NCBI GenBank assembly: GCA_029546925.1
Contig: JAKPQM010000085.1
Location: forward strand, 50,043 to 114,042
Length of the DNA: 64,000 nt
Direction of reading: 5' to 3'
Source of the DNA: Actinomycetes bacterium
GTDB lineage: Bacteria > Actinomycetota > Coriobacteriia > Coriobacteriales > Atopobiaceae
A model generated the notes under the pieces. That model had not been told where the DNA came from. It made no database searches and worked only from the letters and a program-made list of their open reading frames with translations. This document shows positions 1 to 8,952 of the stretch, in pieces (position 1 is the first letter of the stretch; each line of letters begins with the position of its first letter). The translations under genes were made by a program, and so were the position numbers.

Positions 1-2
1 GC

Positions 3-1790
3 GCGGGCTACAGGCTCTCCGAGGGCCAGGCGAGCCTTGCGCGCTCACGGCTCTGGCTGGCGGCGCTCCTGCAGATGTCGCTTCCCGGCGTCCCCTGCAT
101 CTACTATGGCGACGAGCTGGGCCTCGAGGGCTACAACGACCCCTACAACCGCGCGCCCATGCCCTGGGATGCGCCCGACCCGTATTGCCCGACCATCTAC
201 CGCAACGCCATCGGCCTGCGCAAGGCCCTTCCCGTGCTGGTCGACGGCAGCTGCGAGCCCTTTGCGGCAGGCGATGACGTCTTCGGGTTCTGGCGCCGCA
301 GCGAGGCGGGATGCGTCTGCGTGCTCGTGAATGCGAGCCTCGAGGAGATCCACGAGGTCGAGCTGCCCATGGCGGCGCCCCAGGTGAGCGATGTCATCTC
401 CGGCCGCGCGGTCGCGGTGGAGGACGGCGTATGCACGGTCACCCTCTGGCCTTTGGGATCGAGCGTGCTGCACTTCCATGAGGAGGCGCGCCTGCAGAAG
501 CCGCTCGGGGCGGGCGCGGGCGTGCTGGCCCATATCACGAGCGTGCCCAACGGCGGGCGCCCCGGCACGCTCGGCGAGCCGGCGATGCGCTTCCTCGAAT
601 GGCTGCATAAAGCGGGGGTGCGTTACTGGCAGATCCTGCCGGTGAACCCCACCGATGCCTACGGGTCGCCATATGCGGGCCTCTCGGCCTTCGCGGGCGA
701 TCCCGCGCTCCTGGAGCCCCGCACCGAGAGGGACTACCGCTTGGCCGAGAGGGACATCGCGCGCGGCTGCCGCTTCGCGGATGAAAACGCCTCTTGGCTC
801 GAGCCCTACGCCCTCTTCCGCGCCCTCAAGGATGCGATGGGGGAGGAGCCGTGGTGGGAGTGGCCCGAGAAATACCGCAGCTTCGATCGCGCCCTCCTCG
901 GCGAGCGGTCCTTGAGGCTGCGCGTGCGCCGCCACATGGCCGACCAGCTCCTCTTCGAGAGGGCGTGGGAGCGCATCCGCGCCTACGCCGCCGAGCGCGG
1001 CATCGCGATCATCGGCGATATGCCCATGTACGTGGCAGCCGATTCCGCCGATGTCTGGGCTCATCCCGGCATCTTCGATCCGGCGCTTCTCGCAGGCGCG
1101 CCCCCCGATCCGCTCGGCCCCCAAGGCCAGCTCTGGGGCAACCCCACCTTCCGCTGGGACGTGCTCGGGGAAAGCGGCTACGCATGGTGGCTCGAGCGCT
1201 TCGGACGCATGTTCGCGCTCTACGATTATGTGCGCCTCGACCATTTCGTGGGCTTCTCGTCCTACTACGGCATACCTGCCGGCAAGACCGCCTTGGAGGG
1301 CGCCTGGCGCTTCGGACCGGGCAAGAAGCTCTTCACGGCCGCATACGACCGCTTCGGTCCGCTGCCGCTTCTGGCGGAGGATCTCGGCACCATCACCCCT
1401 GCCGTGCGCGCCCTGCTCGCCGAGGTGGGGGCGCCGGGCATGAGCGTGGCGCAGTTCGCGGACGAGGACGTGCTCGAGGGCTTCCACCCTGCGCCGGATA
1501 CCGTCGCGTTCACGGGAACGCACGACACGACGACGATCCTTGCGTGGTGCGGGGATCGCGCCGCATCTGCCGAGGAGGCGCGTGAGCTCGCCGCCGAGCT
1601 CACGGAACGCGTGATGGGTGCCAAGGCCGATGTCGCCATCCTGCCGCTTCAGGACGTGCTGCTCCTCGGCGCCGAGAGCCGCATGAACGTGCCGGGCGTC
1701 GCCGAGGGCAACTGGAGCTGGCGTGCCGATGCCCAAGCGGTCATGGCCGCGGGCGATCGCCTCGCCAAGCTCGTCGGCATGCACGGATAG
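3..1790 (+). CDS. malQ: GH13-GH77 fusion, 4-alpha-glucanotransferase part (5' end missing)
   Basis: The reading frame enters from the left edge. The first ~130 residues are the end of a GH13 alpha-amylase-type barrel (motif GVPCIYYGDE, then a beta-sandwich domain). From about residue 155 it becomes a complete GH77 amylomaltase, which transfers 1,4-glucan segments in maltodextrin or glycogen metabolism in the cytoplasm. The GH77 catalytic residues are visible: nucleophile Asp in RLDHFVGF, acid/base Glu in LAEDLGTITP, and the third carboxylate in FTGTHDTT. GH77 enzymes are usually free-standing, so the GH13 fusion is a notable architecture. It probably debranches or hydrolyses and rearranges the same glucan. 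The 3' end is clean and the next operon starts 142 bases later, so it is probably not co-transcribed with it. Confidence 0.93.
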   Translation, partial: AGYRLSEGQASLARSRLWLAALLQMSLPGVPCIYYGDELGLEGYNDPYNRAPMPWDAPDPYCPTIYRNAIGLRKALPVLVDGSCEPFAAGDDVFGFWRRSEAGCVCVLVNASLEEIHEVELPMAAPQVSDVISGRAVAVEDGVCTVTLWPLGSSVLHFHEEARLQKPLGAGAGVLAHITSVPNGGRPGTLGEPAMRFLEWLHKAGVRYWQILPVNPTDAYGSPYAGLSAFAGDPALLEPRTERDYRLAERDIARGCRFADENASWLEPYALFRALKDAMGEEPWWEWPEKYRSFDRALLGERSLRLRVRRHMADQLLFERAWERIRAYAAERGIAIIGDMPMYVAADSADVWAHPGIFDPALLAGAPPDPLGPQGQLWGNPTFRWDVLGESGYAWWLERFGRMFALYDYVRLDHFVGFSSYYGIPAGKTALEGAWRFGPGKKLFTAAYDRFGPLPLLAEDLGTITPAVRALLAEVGAPGMSVAQFADEDVLEGFHPAPDTVAFTGTHDTTTILAWCGDRAASAEEARELAAELTERVMGAKADVAILPLQDVLLLGAESRMNVPGVAEGNWSWRADAQAVMAAGDRLAKLVGMHG

Positions 1791-1822
1791 GCAGCCTATC
1801 GGCGATGCGCGCTGTCCGGGCG

Positions 1823-1859
1823 GGGCGATGGCCCTCCAGATATGGAGAGGCTATCGCCC
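1823..1859 (+). terminator. Hairpin after malQ
   Basis: The arms GGGCGATGGCC and GGCTATCGCCC pair with one mismatch, and the inner CTCC/GGAG extends the stem. There is no T-run, so it may be a factor-dependent terminator or only a processing hairpin. It separates malQ from the surface-polymer operon. Confidence 0.45.
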
Positions 1860-1932
1860 GTGCGCCCGGCCACGCGTTTGGGCTATACTCATATGGACTG
1901 TGCCTACTCGTATCCTCGCAGGTTGCACGCCT

Positions 1933-4731
1933 ATGCTCGCTATTCCGTACAACGTCATCGTCACGCCGCTCATCTACCTCATCGAGCTGGTCTACGCGGT
2001 GCTCAACCGCTTCTTCGTGAATCCGGGCTTCTCCATCATCGGCGTGAGCCTGGCCGTGAACTTCCTGGCGCTCCCGCTCTACCGGCGCGCCGACCTCATC
2101 CAAGAGGAGGAGCGCGACAAGCAGGCGTCCATGGCGCGCTGGGTCGATCACATCAAGGCGCATTTCAAGGGCGACGAGCAATACATGATGCTCTCGACCT
2201 ACTATCGCCAGCAGGATTACAAGCCCACCCAAGCGCTCAGGAGCTCGTTGTCGCTGCTGCTCCAGATCCCCTTCTTCATGGCAGCCTACAGCTATCTCTC
2301 CAACCTCGGCGATCTCGAGGGGACGCGCTTCCTGTTCATCGACGATCTCTCGCAACCCGACCAGCTGATCTCGATAGGCGCCTTCGCGCTCAACGTCCTG
2401 CCCATCGCCATGACGCTCATCAACTGCCTCTCGACATCCATCTACACCAAGGGCCTGCCCCTGCGCGATAAGATCCAGGCGTATGGTTTGGCGGCGGCCT
2501 TCCTCGTGCTGCTCTATCAGAGTCCGGCGGGCCTCGTCTTCTACTGGACCTGCAACCAGATCTTCTCGCTGGCCAAGAACGTCTTCCTCAAGGTGCTCGA
2601 GAATCCGCGCAGGGTATTCGCCCTGCTCGTGCAGGCCCTGTTCGTGGTCGTGGGGATATATCTGTTCCATGCGGGCCGCCTCGGCTCGCCGCGCCGCATG
2701 CTGGGCGCGTGCGCGTTCGTGGCGCTGGTGGAGGCCTTCCTCTTCCTTCCGTCTGTCTTGGAGGCCCGTAAGGGGGAAGATGGTGCGGAACAGCCCGGGG
2801 GACCTTCCCCGACGCGCTCGTTTCTGCTCGCCGCGGTGCTCATCACCGTCATCCTCGGCGTGCTCATCCCGTCCGCGCTCATCAGCGCCTCGCCCAAGGA
2901 GTTCATCGACGAGTATGCGGTGGCGAGCCCGCTGCGCCATATCGTCACCACGAGCTCCATCATCGGCGGCCTCGTGATCTTCTGGGGCGGCGTCTTCTTC
3001 TACCTCGGCAACCTCAAAACCCGCCGCCTCATCGCGTGCGCCTACTGGCTCCTTGCGGGTGCCTGCCTCGTCGACTTCCTCTTCTTCGGGCAGCATCTCG
3101 GCACCATCACCAAGGATCTGGTATTCGAGGCCTATCCCTCCTACCCGCTCAGGGAGAAGCTCCTGAACCTCGCCGCGCTTGCCGGGCTCGCTGCGGCCAT
3201 GCTCGTCCTGTGGCGCAGGAAGCGCGATCTCGTCAATGCGGCGCTCGGCATCCTCATCATCGTGGCCGCAGCCGTGGCGGTGCCCAACCTCGTCTCCATC
3301 CAGACCGCAACCGCCGAGATGGAGGCGCACAGCGCCCAGATCGGCCAGGGCACGTCTGCGGGCCATGCCGACGGCGCGACTGCGCTCTTCGATGCCGATG
3401 GCAGCATCATCCCCCTCATCCACCTCTCGCGGGAGGGGAGGAATGTGGTGGTGCTCTTCATGGACCGCGCCATGGGCACGTACATGCCCTATATCCTGGC
3501 CGAGCGCCCCGAGCTCCGGGAGCAGTTCGACGGATTCGTCTACTATCCCAACACGCTCTCCTTCGGCTCCTGCACCGTCTATGGCGGCCCCCCGCTCTAC
3601 GGCGGCTACGAGTACACGCCCACCGAGATGAACAAGCGCGATACCGAGCTGCTTTCCGAGAAGCACAACGAGGCCATCAAGGTCATGCCCACGCTCTTCA
3701 CCGAGGCGGGCTTCTCGGCGGTGCAGTTCGATCCGCCGCTCGTCTCCTACACGTATGGCACGCGCGATTTCAGCATGTTCGATGCCATCGACGGCTTCTC
3801 CACCTATCGGGTCGAAGGTGCCTACAGCGCCTACTACCTCGAGGGCGGGCGCAGCCGCTCTGCGGAGAACCTCACGCGCAGCTTCGTGTTCTACAGCCTC
3901 TTCAAGGCTGCTCCCGTTGTGCTCCAGACGACCGTCTACGACCAGGGCAACTACTACTCGACGCTCGTCAGCCACGCCACCAACAGCGATTTCATCAACA
4001 ACTACTCGGTGCTTGCCCTGTTGGGCGAGCTGACCTCGATCGAGAGCGGCGGCAGCGACAACTTCGTGATCCTGCACAACGATGCGACGCACTCGCCGCA
4101 GATGCTCCAACTGCCCGATTACGAGTTCTCGGAGTTCGTCAACAACGAGGGCCTCGAGGATTACGGCCGCTTCACGATCGATGGCCGCACCATCGACATG
4201 GGCAACCCCACCTATCTGGCCAGCTACCACTCCAGCATGGCCACGTTCATCCAGCTGGGGACGTGGTTCGATCTCCTGCGCGAGAGCGGGGCCTACGACA
4301 ACACGCGCATCATCATCGTCTCGGATCACGGCTATCCGTACGCTCAATTCCAAGATCTCCTCATCGACGGCGATCAGGATATCTGGAACTTCATCCGCAT
4401 GAACGTCAACAGCGTCAACCCGCTGCTCATGGTCAAGGATTTCGACGCGCACGGCTTCGAGACCTCAGGCGAATTCATGACCAATGCCGATACGCCCCTC
4501 ATCGCCATGGAGGGCATCATCGAGGATCCGGTGAACCCCTATACGGGCAAGCCCATGACCGACGAGGAGAAACATGCCCACGATCAGCTCATCACCACCT
4601 CGTGGCACCACAACGTCGGCGACAACCACCACGGCACGGTGTTCGAGACCGGTGATGGCTACTGGTACAGCGTGCACGACGACATCTTCGATCCCGATAA
4701 CTGGACGCTCGTCCAAGGTCCCACGGAGTAG
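1933..4731 (+). CDS. YidC/Oxa1-like membrane domain fused to an LTA-synthase-like sulfatase-fold domain
   Basis: 932 aa. Residues ~1-240 resemble the YidC/Oxa1 insertase core, with several membrane segments and the cytoplasmic loop of charged residues after LALPLYRRADLI. Further membrane helices run to ~residue 460. The C-terminal ~460 residues are an extracytoplasmic alkaline-phosphatase-superfamily domain: metal-binding Asp in VVVLFMDRAM, a likely Thr nucleophile in SFGSCTVYGG, and metal ligands in IIIVSDHGYP. Such domains move phosphoglycerol or phosphoethanolamine groups onto surface polymers. The start is the ATG nearest the first membrane helix; an in-frame GTG at 1900 is possible. It leads a tight operon and ends 10 bases before a glycerophosphotransferase, so a role in polymer assembly outside the membrane is inferred. 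I do not know of a characterised protein with this fusion. Confidence 0.85.
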   Translation: MLAIPYNVIVTPLIYLIELVYAVLNRFFVNPGFSIIGVSLAVNFLALPLYRRADLIQEEERDKQASMARWVDHIKAHFKGDEQYMMLSTYYRQQDYKPTQALRSSLSLLLQIPFFMAAYSYLSNLGDLEGTRFLFIDDLSQPDQLISIGAFALNVLPIAMTLINCLSTSIYTKGLPLRDKIQAYGLAAAFLVLLYQSPAGLVFYWTCNQIFSLAKNVFLKVLENPRRVFALLVQALFVVVGIYLFHAGRLGSPRRMLGACAFVALVEAFLFLPSVLEARKGEDGAEQPGGPSPTRSFLLAAVLITVILGVLIPSALISASPKEFIDEYAVASPLRHIVTTSSIIGGLVIFWGGVFFYLGNLKTRRLIACAYWLLAGACLVDFLFFGQHLGTITKDLVFEAYPSYPLREKLLNLAALAGLAAAMLVLWRRKRDLVNAALGILIIVAAAVAVPNLVSIQTATAEMEAHSAQIGQGTSAGHADGATALFDADGSIIPLIHLSREGRNVVVLFMDRAMGTYMPYILAERPELREQFDGFVYYPNTLSFGSCTVYGGPPLYGGYEYTPTEMNKRDTELLSEKHNEAIKVMPTLFTEAGFSAVQFDPPLVSYTYGTRDFSMFDAIDGFSTYRVEGAYSAYYLEGGRSRSAENLTRSFVFYSLFKAAPVVLQTTVYDQGNYYSTLVSHATNSDFINNYSVLALLGELTSIESGGSDNFVILHNDATHSPQMLQLPDYEFSEFVNNEGLEDYGRFTIDGRTIDMGNPTYLASYHSSMATFIQLGTWFDLLRESGAYDNTRIIIVSDHGYPYAQFQDLLIDGDQDIWNFIRMNVNSVNPLLMVKDFDAHGFETSGEFMTNADTPLIAMEGIIEDPVNPYTGKPMTDEEKHAHDQLITTSWHHNVGDNHHGTVFETGDGYWYSVHDDIFDPDNWTLVQGPTE

Positions 4732-4741
4732 GTGAGCGACC

Positions 4742-5989
4742 ATGATATCCGCCCACCTTTCCCACTACATCGACCCCGGCACGGGCAGCATGCTCTTCAC
4801 GCTGCTCATCGGTTTGGTGACCACGGGCTTCTTCTTCCTCCGCAAGGTGCTCATCAACGTCCGCGTCGTGCTGTCGGGGGGCACTGCCAAGCCGGTGGAC
4901 GGGGGGAAGCTCCCGTACGTGATCTTTGCGGATCACAAGCGCTACTGGAACATCTTCAAGCCTATCTGCGATGAGTTCGAGCGGCGCGGCGTGGAGCTCC
5001 ACTACTGGACGGCATCGCCCGACGACCCCGCGCTCGATGAGGGCTACGAGCACGTGGTGCGCGAGTTCATCGGCGAGGGCAACAAGGCCTTCGCACGCCT
5101 CAACATGATGAGCGCGAACGTGGTGCTCTCGACCACGCCCGGCCTCGACGTGCTCCAATGGAAGCGCTCCAAGGATGCGGACTGCTACGTGCATGTCCTC
5201 CACGCCCTGGGAACCGCCGCCGGCTACCGCATGTTCGGCCTCGACTACTACGATGCGGTCCTGCTCTCATGCGATCTCCAGGCCGATGAGATCCGCACGC
5301 TCGAGGAGCTCCGCAAGCTTCCCCCCAAGGAGCTCGAGATCGTCGGCTGCACCTATCTCGACATCATGGCCGAGCGCGCCAAAACCCTCGCGCCTGCTCG
5401 CAACGAGCCTCCCTGCGTTTTGCTCGCCCCATCGTGGGGCGAGAGCGCCATCCTCTCCGTCTATGGCAAGGAGATCATCGACGCCCTGCTCGATACCGGC
5501 TACGAGATCGTCATCCGCCCGCACCCGCAGTCCATGACTGCGGAGAAGAAGCTGCTCGATTCCCTCATGGCCGCATACCCCGACGGCGAGGCCCTTAACT
5601 GGAACTTCGACAACGACAACTTCGATATCCTCAATCGCGCCGACATCATGATCAGCGACTTCTCGGGCGTCGTTCTAGACTACGCCCTCATCTTCGACAA
5701 GCCCGTCATCTCCACGCAGAGCACCTTGGATGAGGCGGTCTACGATTCCGCATGGCTCGACGGGCCGCTCTGGACGTCCGCCATCTATTCCTCGCTCGGC
5801 CCCGAGCTCTCGAAGGACCAGTTCCCGAGGATGCGCGAGGTCATCGACGAGGTCGTCGCAGACACCACGCTGGCAGAGGGCAGGGATCGTGCCCGCCGGC
5901 AGACATGGGCCTTCCAGGGCGAGAGCGTTGCGCGCACGGTTGACTATCTCATCGAGAAGCACGACGAGCTGGTGAATCCATCCGAATAG
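4742..5989 (+). CDS. CDP-glycerol glycerophosphotransferase family (TagB/TagF-like)
   Basis: 415 aa. A single N-terminal membrane segment (LFTLLIGLVTTGFFFL) is followed by a GT-B-like domain of the CDP-glycerol:poly(glycerophosphate) glycerophosphotransferase family. Recognisable pieces are VLLAPSWGESA, the conserved IRPHPQS, and the C-terminal ADIMISDFSGVVLDYALIFDKP, where the family's conserved Asp and Ser residues lie. Family members polymerise or prime teichoic-acid-like chains at the inner face of the membrane from CDP-activated polyols. The ATG at 4742 has GGTGAG upstream. It sits 10 bases after the YidC-sulfatase gene. The real donor could be a different CDP-alcohol, given the three nucleotidyltransferase domains downstream. 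Confidence 0.88.
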   Translation: MISAHLSHYIDPGTGSMLFTLLIGLVTTGFFFLRKVLINVRVVLSGGTAKPVDGGKLPYVIFADHKRYWNIFKPICDEFERRGVELHYWTASPDDPALDEGYEHVVREFIGEGNKAFARLNMMSANVVLSTTPGLDVLQWKRSKDADCYVHVLHALGTAAGYRMFGLDYYDAVLLSCDLQADEIRTLEELRKLPPKELEIVGCTYLDIMAERAKTLAPARNEPPCVLLAPSWGESAILSVYGKEIIDALLDTGYEIVIRPHPQSMTAEKKLLDSLMAAYPDGEALNWNFDNDNFDILNRADIMISDFSGVVLDYALIFDKPVISTQSTLDEAVYDSAWLDGPLWTSAIYSSLGPELSKDQFPRMREVIDEVVADTTLAEGRDRARRQTWAFQGESVARTVDYLIEKHDELVNPSE

Positions 5990-6007
5990 AGAGCACAGGG
6001 GAGACAG

Positions 6008-7825
6008 ATGCAGGCTATCATCCTCGCGGCGGGCATGGGCAAGCGGCTTAAGACGCTTACCGCCGACAACACCAAATGCATGATCGAGGTCAATGGCGTG
6101 ACCCTCATCGAGCGTGTCCTTTCGCAGCTCGATGAGCTGAGCCTCGATCGCATCGTCATCGTCGACGGCTACCAGTCGCAGAAGCTACGCGACTATGTTG
6201 CCACGCTCGATGTGGAGACGCCCATCGAATGGCGCCTCAACCCGTTCTTCGACAAGACCAACAACATCTACTCGCTCTCGCTCGCCATGGGCGACCTCGA
6301 GGAGGACGATACCCTGCTGCTCGAGAGCGACATCATCTTCGAGGAGGGGATCTTGCGCGAGCTCGTCGAGGATCCCCGCCCCACGCTCGCCCTCGTGGAC
6401 AAGTACGAGAGCTGGATGGACGGCACCGTCGTCAAGGTGGACGAGAACGACGAGATCGTCGCCTTCGTTCCCGGCAAGAAGTTCAAGTTCCAAGATATCG
6501 GCGAGTACTACAAGACCGTGAACATCTACAAGTTCTCGAAGGAGTTCTCGCGCACCCACTACGTTCCTTTCCTCGAGGCCTACGTCAAGGCGCTCGGCAA
6601 CAACGAGTATTACGAGCAGGTGCTCCGCGTCATCATGCACCTCGACGACTCCGAGCTCAAGGCCAAGCGGCTCAGCGGCCAGCTCTGGTACGAGATCGAC
6701 GATCTCCAGGATCTCGATATCGCCGAGTCCATGTTCTCGCCCGACGAAGACGAGCGGCTCAGCATGCTCGAGGGCCGCTATGGCGGCTACTGGCGCTATC
6801 CCGGACTCATCGACTTCTGCTATCTCGTGAACCCCTACTTCCCGCCCCAGCGCCTGCTCGACGAGATGCGTGCGAGCTTCGATGCGCTGGTCACCCAGTA
6901 CCCTTCGGGTATGCGCGTGAACGCGCTGCTGGCCGCCAAGACCTTCGGCGTGGGGCAGGACCGCATCGTGGTGGGCAACGGCGCCGCAGAGCTCATCAAG
7001 GCCCTCCTCGAGCGCTTCGCGGGCAACGTCGGCTTCATCCGCCCCACCTTCGAGGAATATCCCAACCGCTATCCCGAGGAGCGCTCGGTCGTCTTCGTCC
7101 CCACGCGCGAGGACTTCTCCTATACCGCCGACGAGCTCACGGCCTTCTTCGCCGGCAAGGGCCTCGAGGCCCTCGTGCTCATCAATCCCGATAACCCCAC
7201 CGGCTCCTACATGCCCAAAGCCGACGTCGCGCGTCTGGCCGCATGGTGCGAGGAGCAGGGCATCCGCCTCGTGTACGACGAGTCGTTCTCCGATTTCTCC
7301 GACGAGCCCGCCAATACCTTCCTCGACGACGGGCTGCTCGGACGCTATCCGCACCTCGTGGTGGTGAAGAGCATCTCCAAGTCCTACGGTGTGCCGGGCG
7401 TGCGCCTCGGCGTCGTCGCCTCCGCCGATGCCGCGCTCATCGATGCGATCAAGCGCGCGGTGTCGATCTGGAACATCAACTCCTTCGGCGAGTTCTTCCT
7501 CCAGATCGCCGAGAAGTACCAAGGCGATTACCGAAGCGCCCTCGTCGGCCTGCGCGAGGCCCGCGCCGCGCTGGCCGATGACCTAGCTCAGATCGAGGGG
7601 GTGCGTCCGCTGCCCTCCCAGGCGAACTACCTCATGGTCGAGCTGACGGACCCCGTGGGATCGCGCGAGCTCGCGCGGAGGCTCTTGACGAGCCATCGGA
7701 TCCTCATCAAGGACCTCTCCGGGAAGATCAGGTGCGGTGAGCGGCAGTTCGTGCGCGTGGCCGTGCGCGGCGCTGCGGATAACGCCCGTTTGGTCGCGGC
7801 CCTGAGATCTGTGCTGTGTCGATAG
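6008..7825 (+). CDS. Nucleotidyltransferase-aminotransferase fusion
   Basis: 605 aa with two domains. Residues 1-~245 are a LicC/PntC-type NTP transferase: IILAAGMGKRL at the N-terminus, TKCMIEVNG, metal Asp in LLLESDIIF, and the closing LWYEIDDLQDLD. Residues ~255-605 are a fold-type I PLP aminotransferase of the histidinol-phosphate aminotransferase group: NPDNPTGSYM, YDESFSDFS, and the Schiff-base Lys in VVVKSISKSYGVPG. A similar arrangement is known in Treponema denticola PntC, which activates 2-aminoethylphosphonate with CTP. No phosphoenolpyruvate mutase gene is in the window, so the substrate is open. The operon position suggests that it makes and activates an amino-alcohol or aminophosphonate head group. 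The ATG at 6008 follows GGGGAGAC. Confidence 0.88.
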   Translation: MQAIILAAGMGKRLKTLTADNTKCMIEVNGVTLIERVLSQLDELSLDRIVIVDGYQSQKLRDYVATLDVETPIEWRLNPFFDKTNNIYSLSLAMGDLEEDDTLLLESDIIFEEGILRELVEDPRPTLALVDKYESWMDGTVVKVDENDEIVAFVPGKKFKFQDIGEYYKTVNIYKFSKEFSRTHYVPFLEAYVKALGNNEYYEQVLRVIMHLDDSELKAKRLSGQLWYEIDDLQDLDIAESMFSPDEDERLSMLEGRYGGYWRYPGLIDFCYLVNPYFPPQRLLDEMRASFDALVTQYPSGMRVNALLAAKTFGVGQDRIVVGNGAAELIKALLERFAGNVGFIRPTFEEYPNRYPEERSVVFVPTREDFSYTADELTAFFAGKGLEALVLINPDNPTGSYMPKADVARLAAWCEEQGIRLVYDESFSDFSDEPANTFLDDGLLGRYPHLVVVKSISKSYGVPGVRLGVVASADAALIDAIKRAVSIWNINSFGEFFLQIAEKYQGDYRSALVGLREARAALADDLAQIEGVRPLPSQANYLMVELTDPVGSRELARRLLTSHRILIKDLSGKIRCGERQFVRVAVRGAADNARLVAALRSVLCR

Positions 7826-7842
7826 GGATCCGGGGGGCGACT

Positions 7843-8922
7843 ATGGAAATCGCTGTCATCGGCGGGGGGAATATAGGCACGCTCATCGCAGCGGAGTTCG
7901 CCGCGTGTGGACATGCCGTGCGTCTGCGTGCATCGGAGCCGCAGATATTCTCCAAGACGATAGGCGTGTTCGATACCGACGATGGGCTGATCCTGCAGGG
8001 AACGCCTTCTTGCATCACCGACGACCTAGCCGTTGCCGTCGACGGTGCGGAGATGATCTGCATAACCTACCCGACGTTCATGTTCCGTGATCTCGGGGAG
8101 AAGCTGGCGGCTTGCATCGAAGCCGGTCAGACGATCTGCGTGATGCCCGGTGCGGCCGCCGAATTCTTCTTCGGCGCCTGCATCGATAAGGGGGCTGTCC
8201 TTCTCGGCCTCCAGCGCGTCCACTGCGTGGCGCGTTTGAAGGAGCGCGGGAAGAGCGTGTACATGCTCGGACGCAAGGCGGAGCTCCAGCTTGCATCGGT
8301 GCCCGTCCGGATCGCGCAGGATCGCGCTCCTGTAGTCGCCGAGCTCTTCGAGATGCCCGTCCGGGTCCTGCCGAACTACCTTGTCGAGACGCTCACCCCG
8401 TCGAACCCGATCCTGCACACCACGCGCCTTTGCTCGATGTTCTCATCGTGGGAACCCGGCATCGTGTATCCCGCCAATATCCTGTTCTACGAGAGCTGGG
8501 ATGATGCCAGCTCTGAGCTGCTGATCGCCTGCGATGACGAGCTGCAGCAGGTCTGCCGCGCTCTTGAGAGGATGCTCGATATCGATTTGTCGGAGGTCCG
8601 GTCGCTCAAAGCGCATTACGAAAGTCCCGATGCTGCGGCAATGACCGCGAAGATAGCGCATATCCCCGCTTTCAAGGGTTTGACCTCCCCCATGAGGCAG
8701 GTCGCACCCGGGCAGTGGACGCCTGATTTCACTTCAAGGTATTTCCGAGCCGACTTCCCCTACGGTCTCAAGATAATCAAGGATTTCGCCGCGTTCGCTG
8801 GGATCGGGACGCCGCATATCGACCATGTGTGGGAATGGTATCTCGGCGTTTCCGCTGCCCGTGAGTTCTTCGAGGATATCCCTGCGGATATCGAGGGGCT
8901 CAAGGCGCTCTACCATCTGTAA
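7843..8922 (+). CDS. NAD(P)-dependent opine (octopine/nopaline) dehydrogenase-like enzyme
   Basis: 359 aa. The N-terminal Rossmann motif IAVIGGGNIGTLIAAEF binds NAD(P). The C-terminal all-helical domain matches the octopine/nopaline dehydrogenase family, with the typical NPILHTT stretch and a conserved His near the middle. Family members couple an amino acid to a keto acid by reductive amination, or run that in reverse. I chose the ATG at 7843 because it has a GGGGGG ribosome site and starts right at the Rossmann strand; an earlier GTG at 7816 overlaps the previous gene. Its place between an aminotransferase fusion and an amidohydrolase suggests modification of the amino head group, but the actual reaction cannot be read from sequence. 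Confidence 0.8.
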   Translation: MEIAVIGGGNIGTLIAAEFAACGHAVRLRASEPQIFSKTIGVFDTDDGLILQGTPSCITDDLAVAVDGAEMICITYPTFMFRDLGEKLAACIEAGQTICVMPGAAAEFFFGACIDKGAVLLGLQRVHCVARLKERGKSVYMLGRKAELQLASVPVRIAQDRAPVVAELFEMPVRVLPNYLVETLTPSNPILHTTRLCSMFSSWEPGIVYPANILFYESWDDASSELLIACDDELQQVCRALERMLDIDLSEVRSLKAHYESPDAAAMTAKIAHIPAFKGLTSPMRQVAPGQWTPDFTSRYFRADFPYGLKIIKDFAAFAGIGTPHIDHVWEWYLGVSAAREFFEDIPADIEGLKALYHL

Positions 8923-8952
8923 CCAAGTCCGCACTATCTCTGCGAGGCGCAC

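Noticed and set aside
45..1784. Long open frame on the minus strand opposite malQ
   Set aside because: It mirrors the high-GC codon pattern of the plus-strand gene and shows no family motif. Similar long antisense frames at 1741-4452, 6185-7522 and 8977-10032 were dropped for the same reason.
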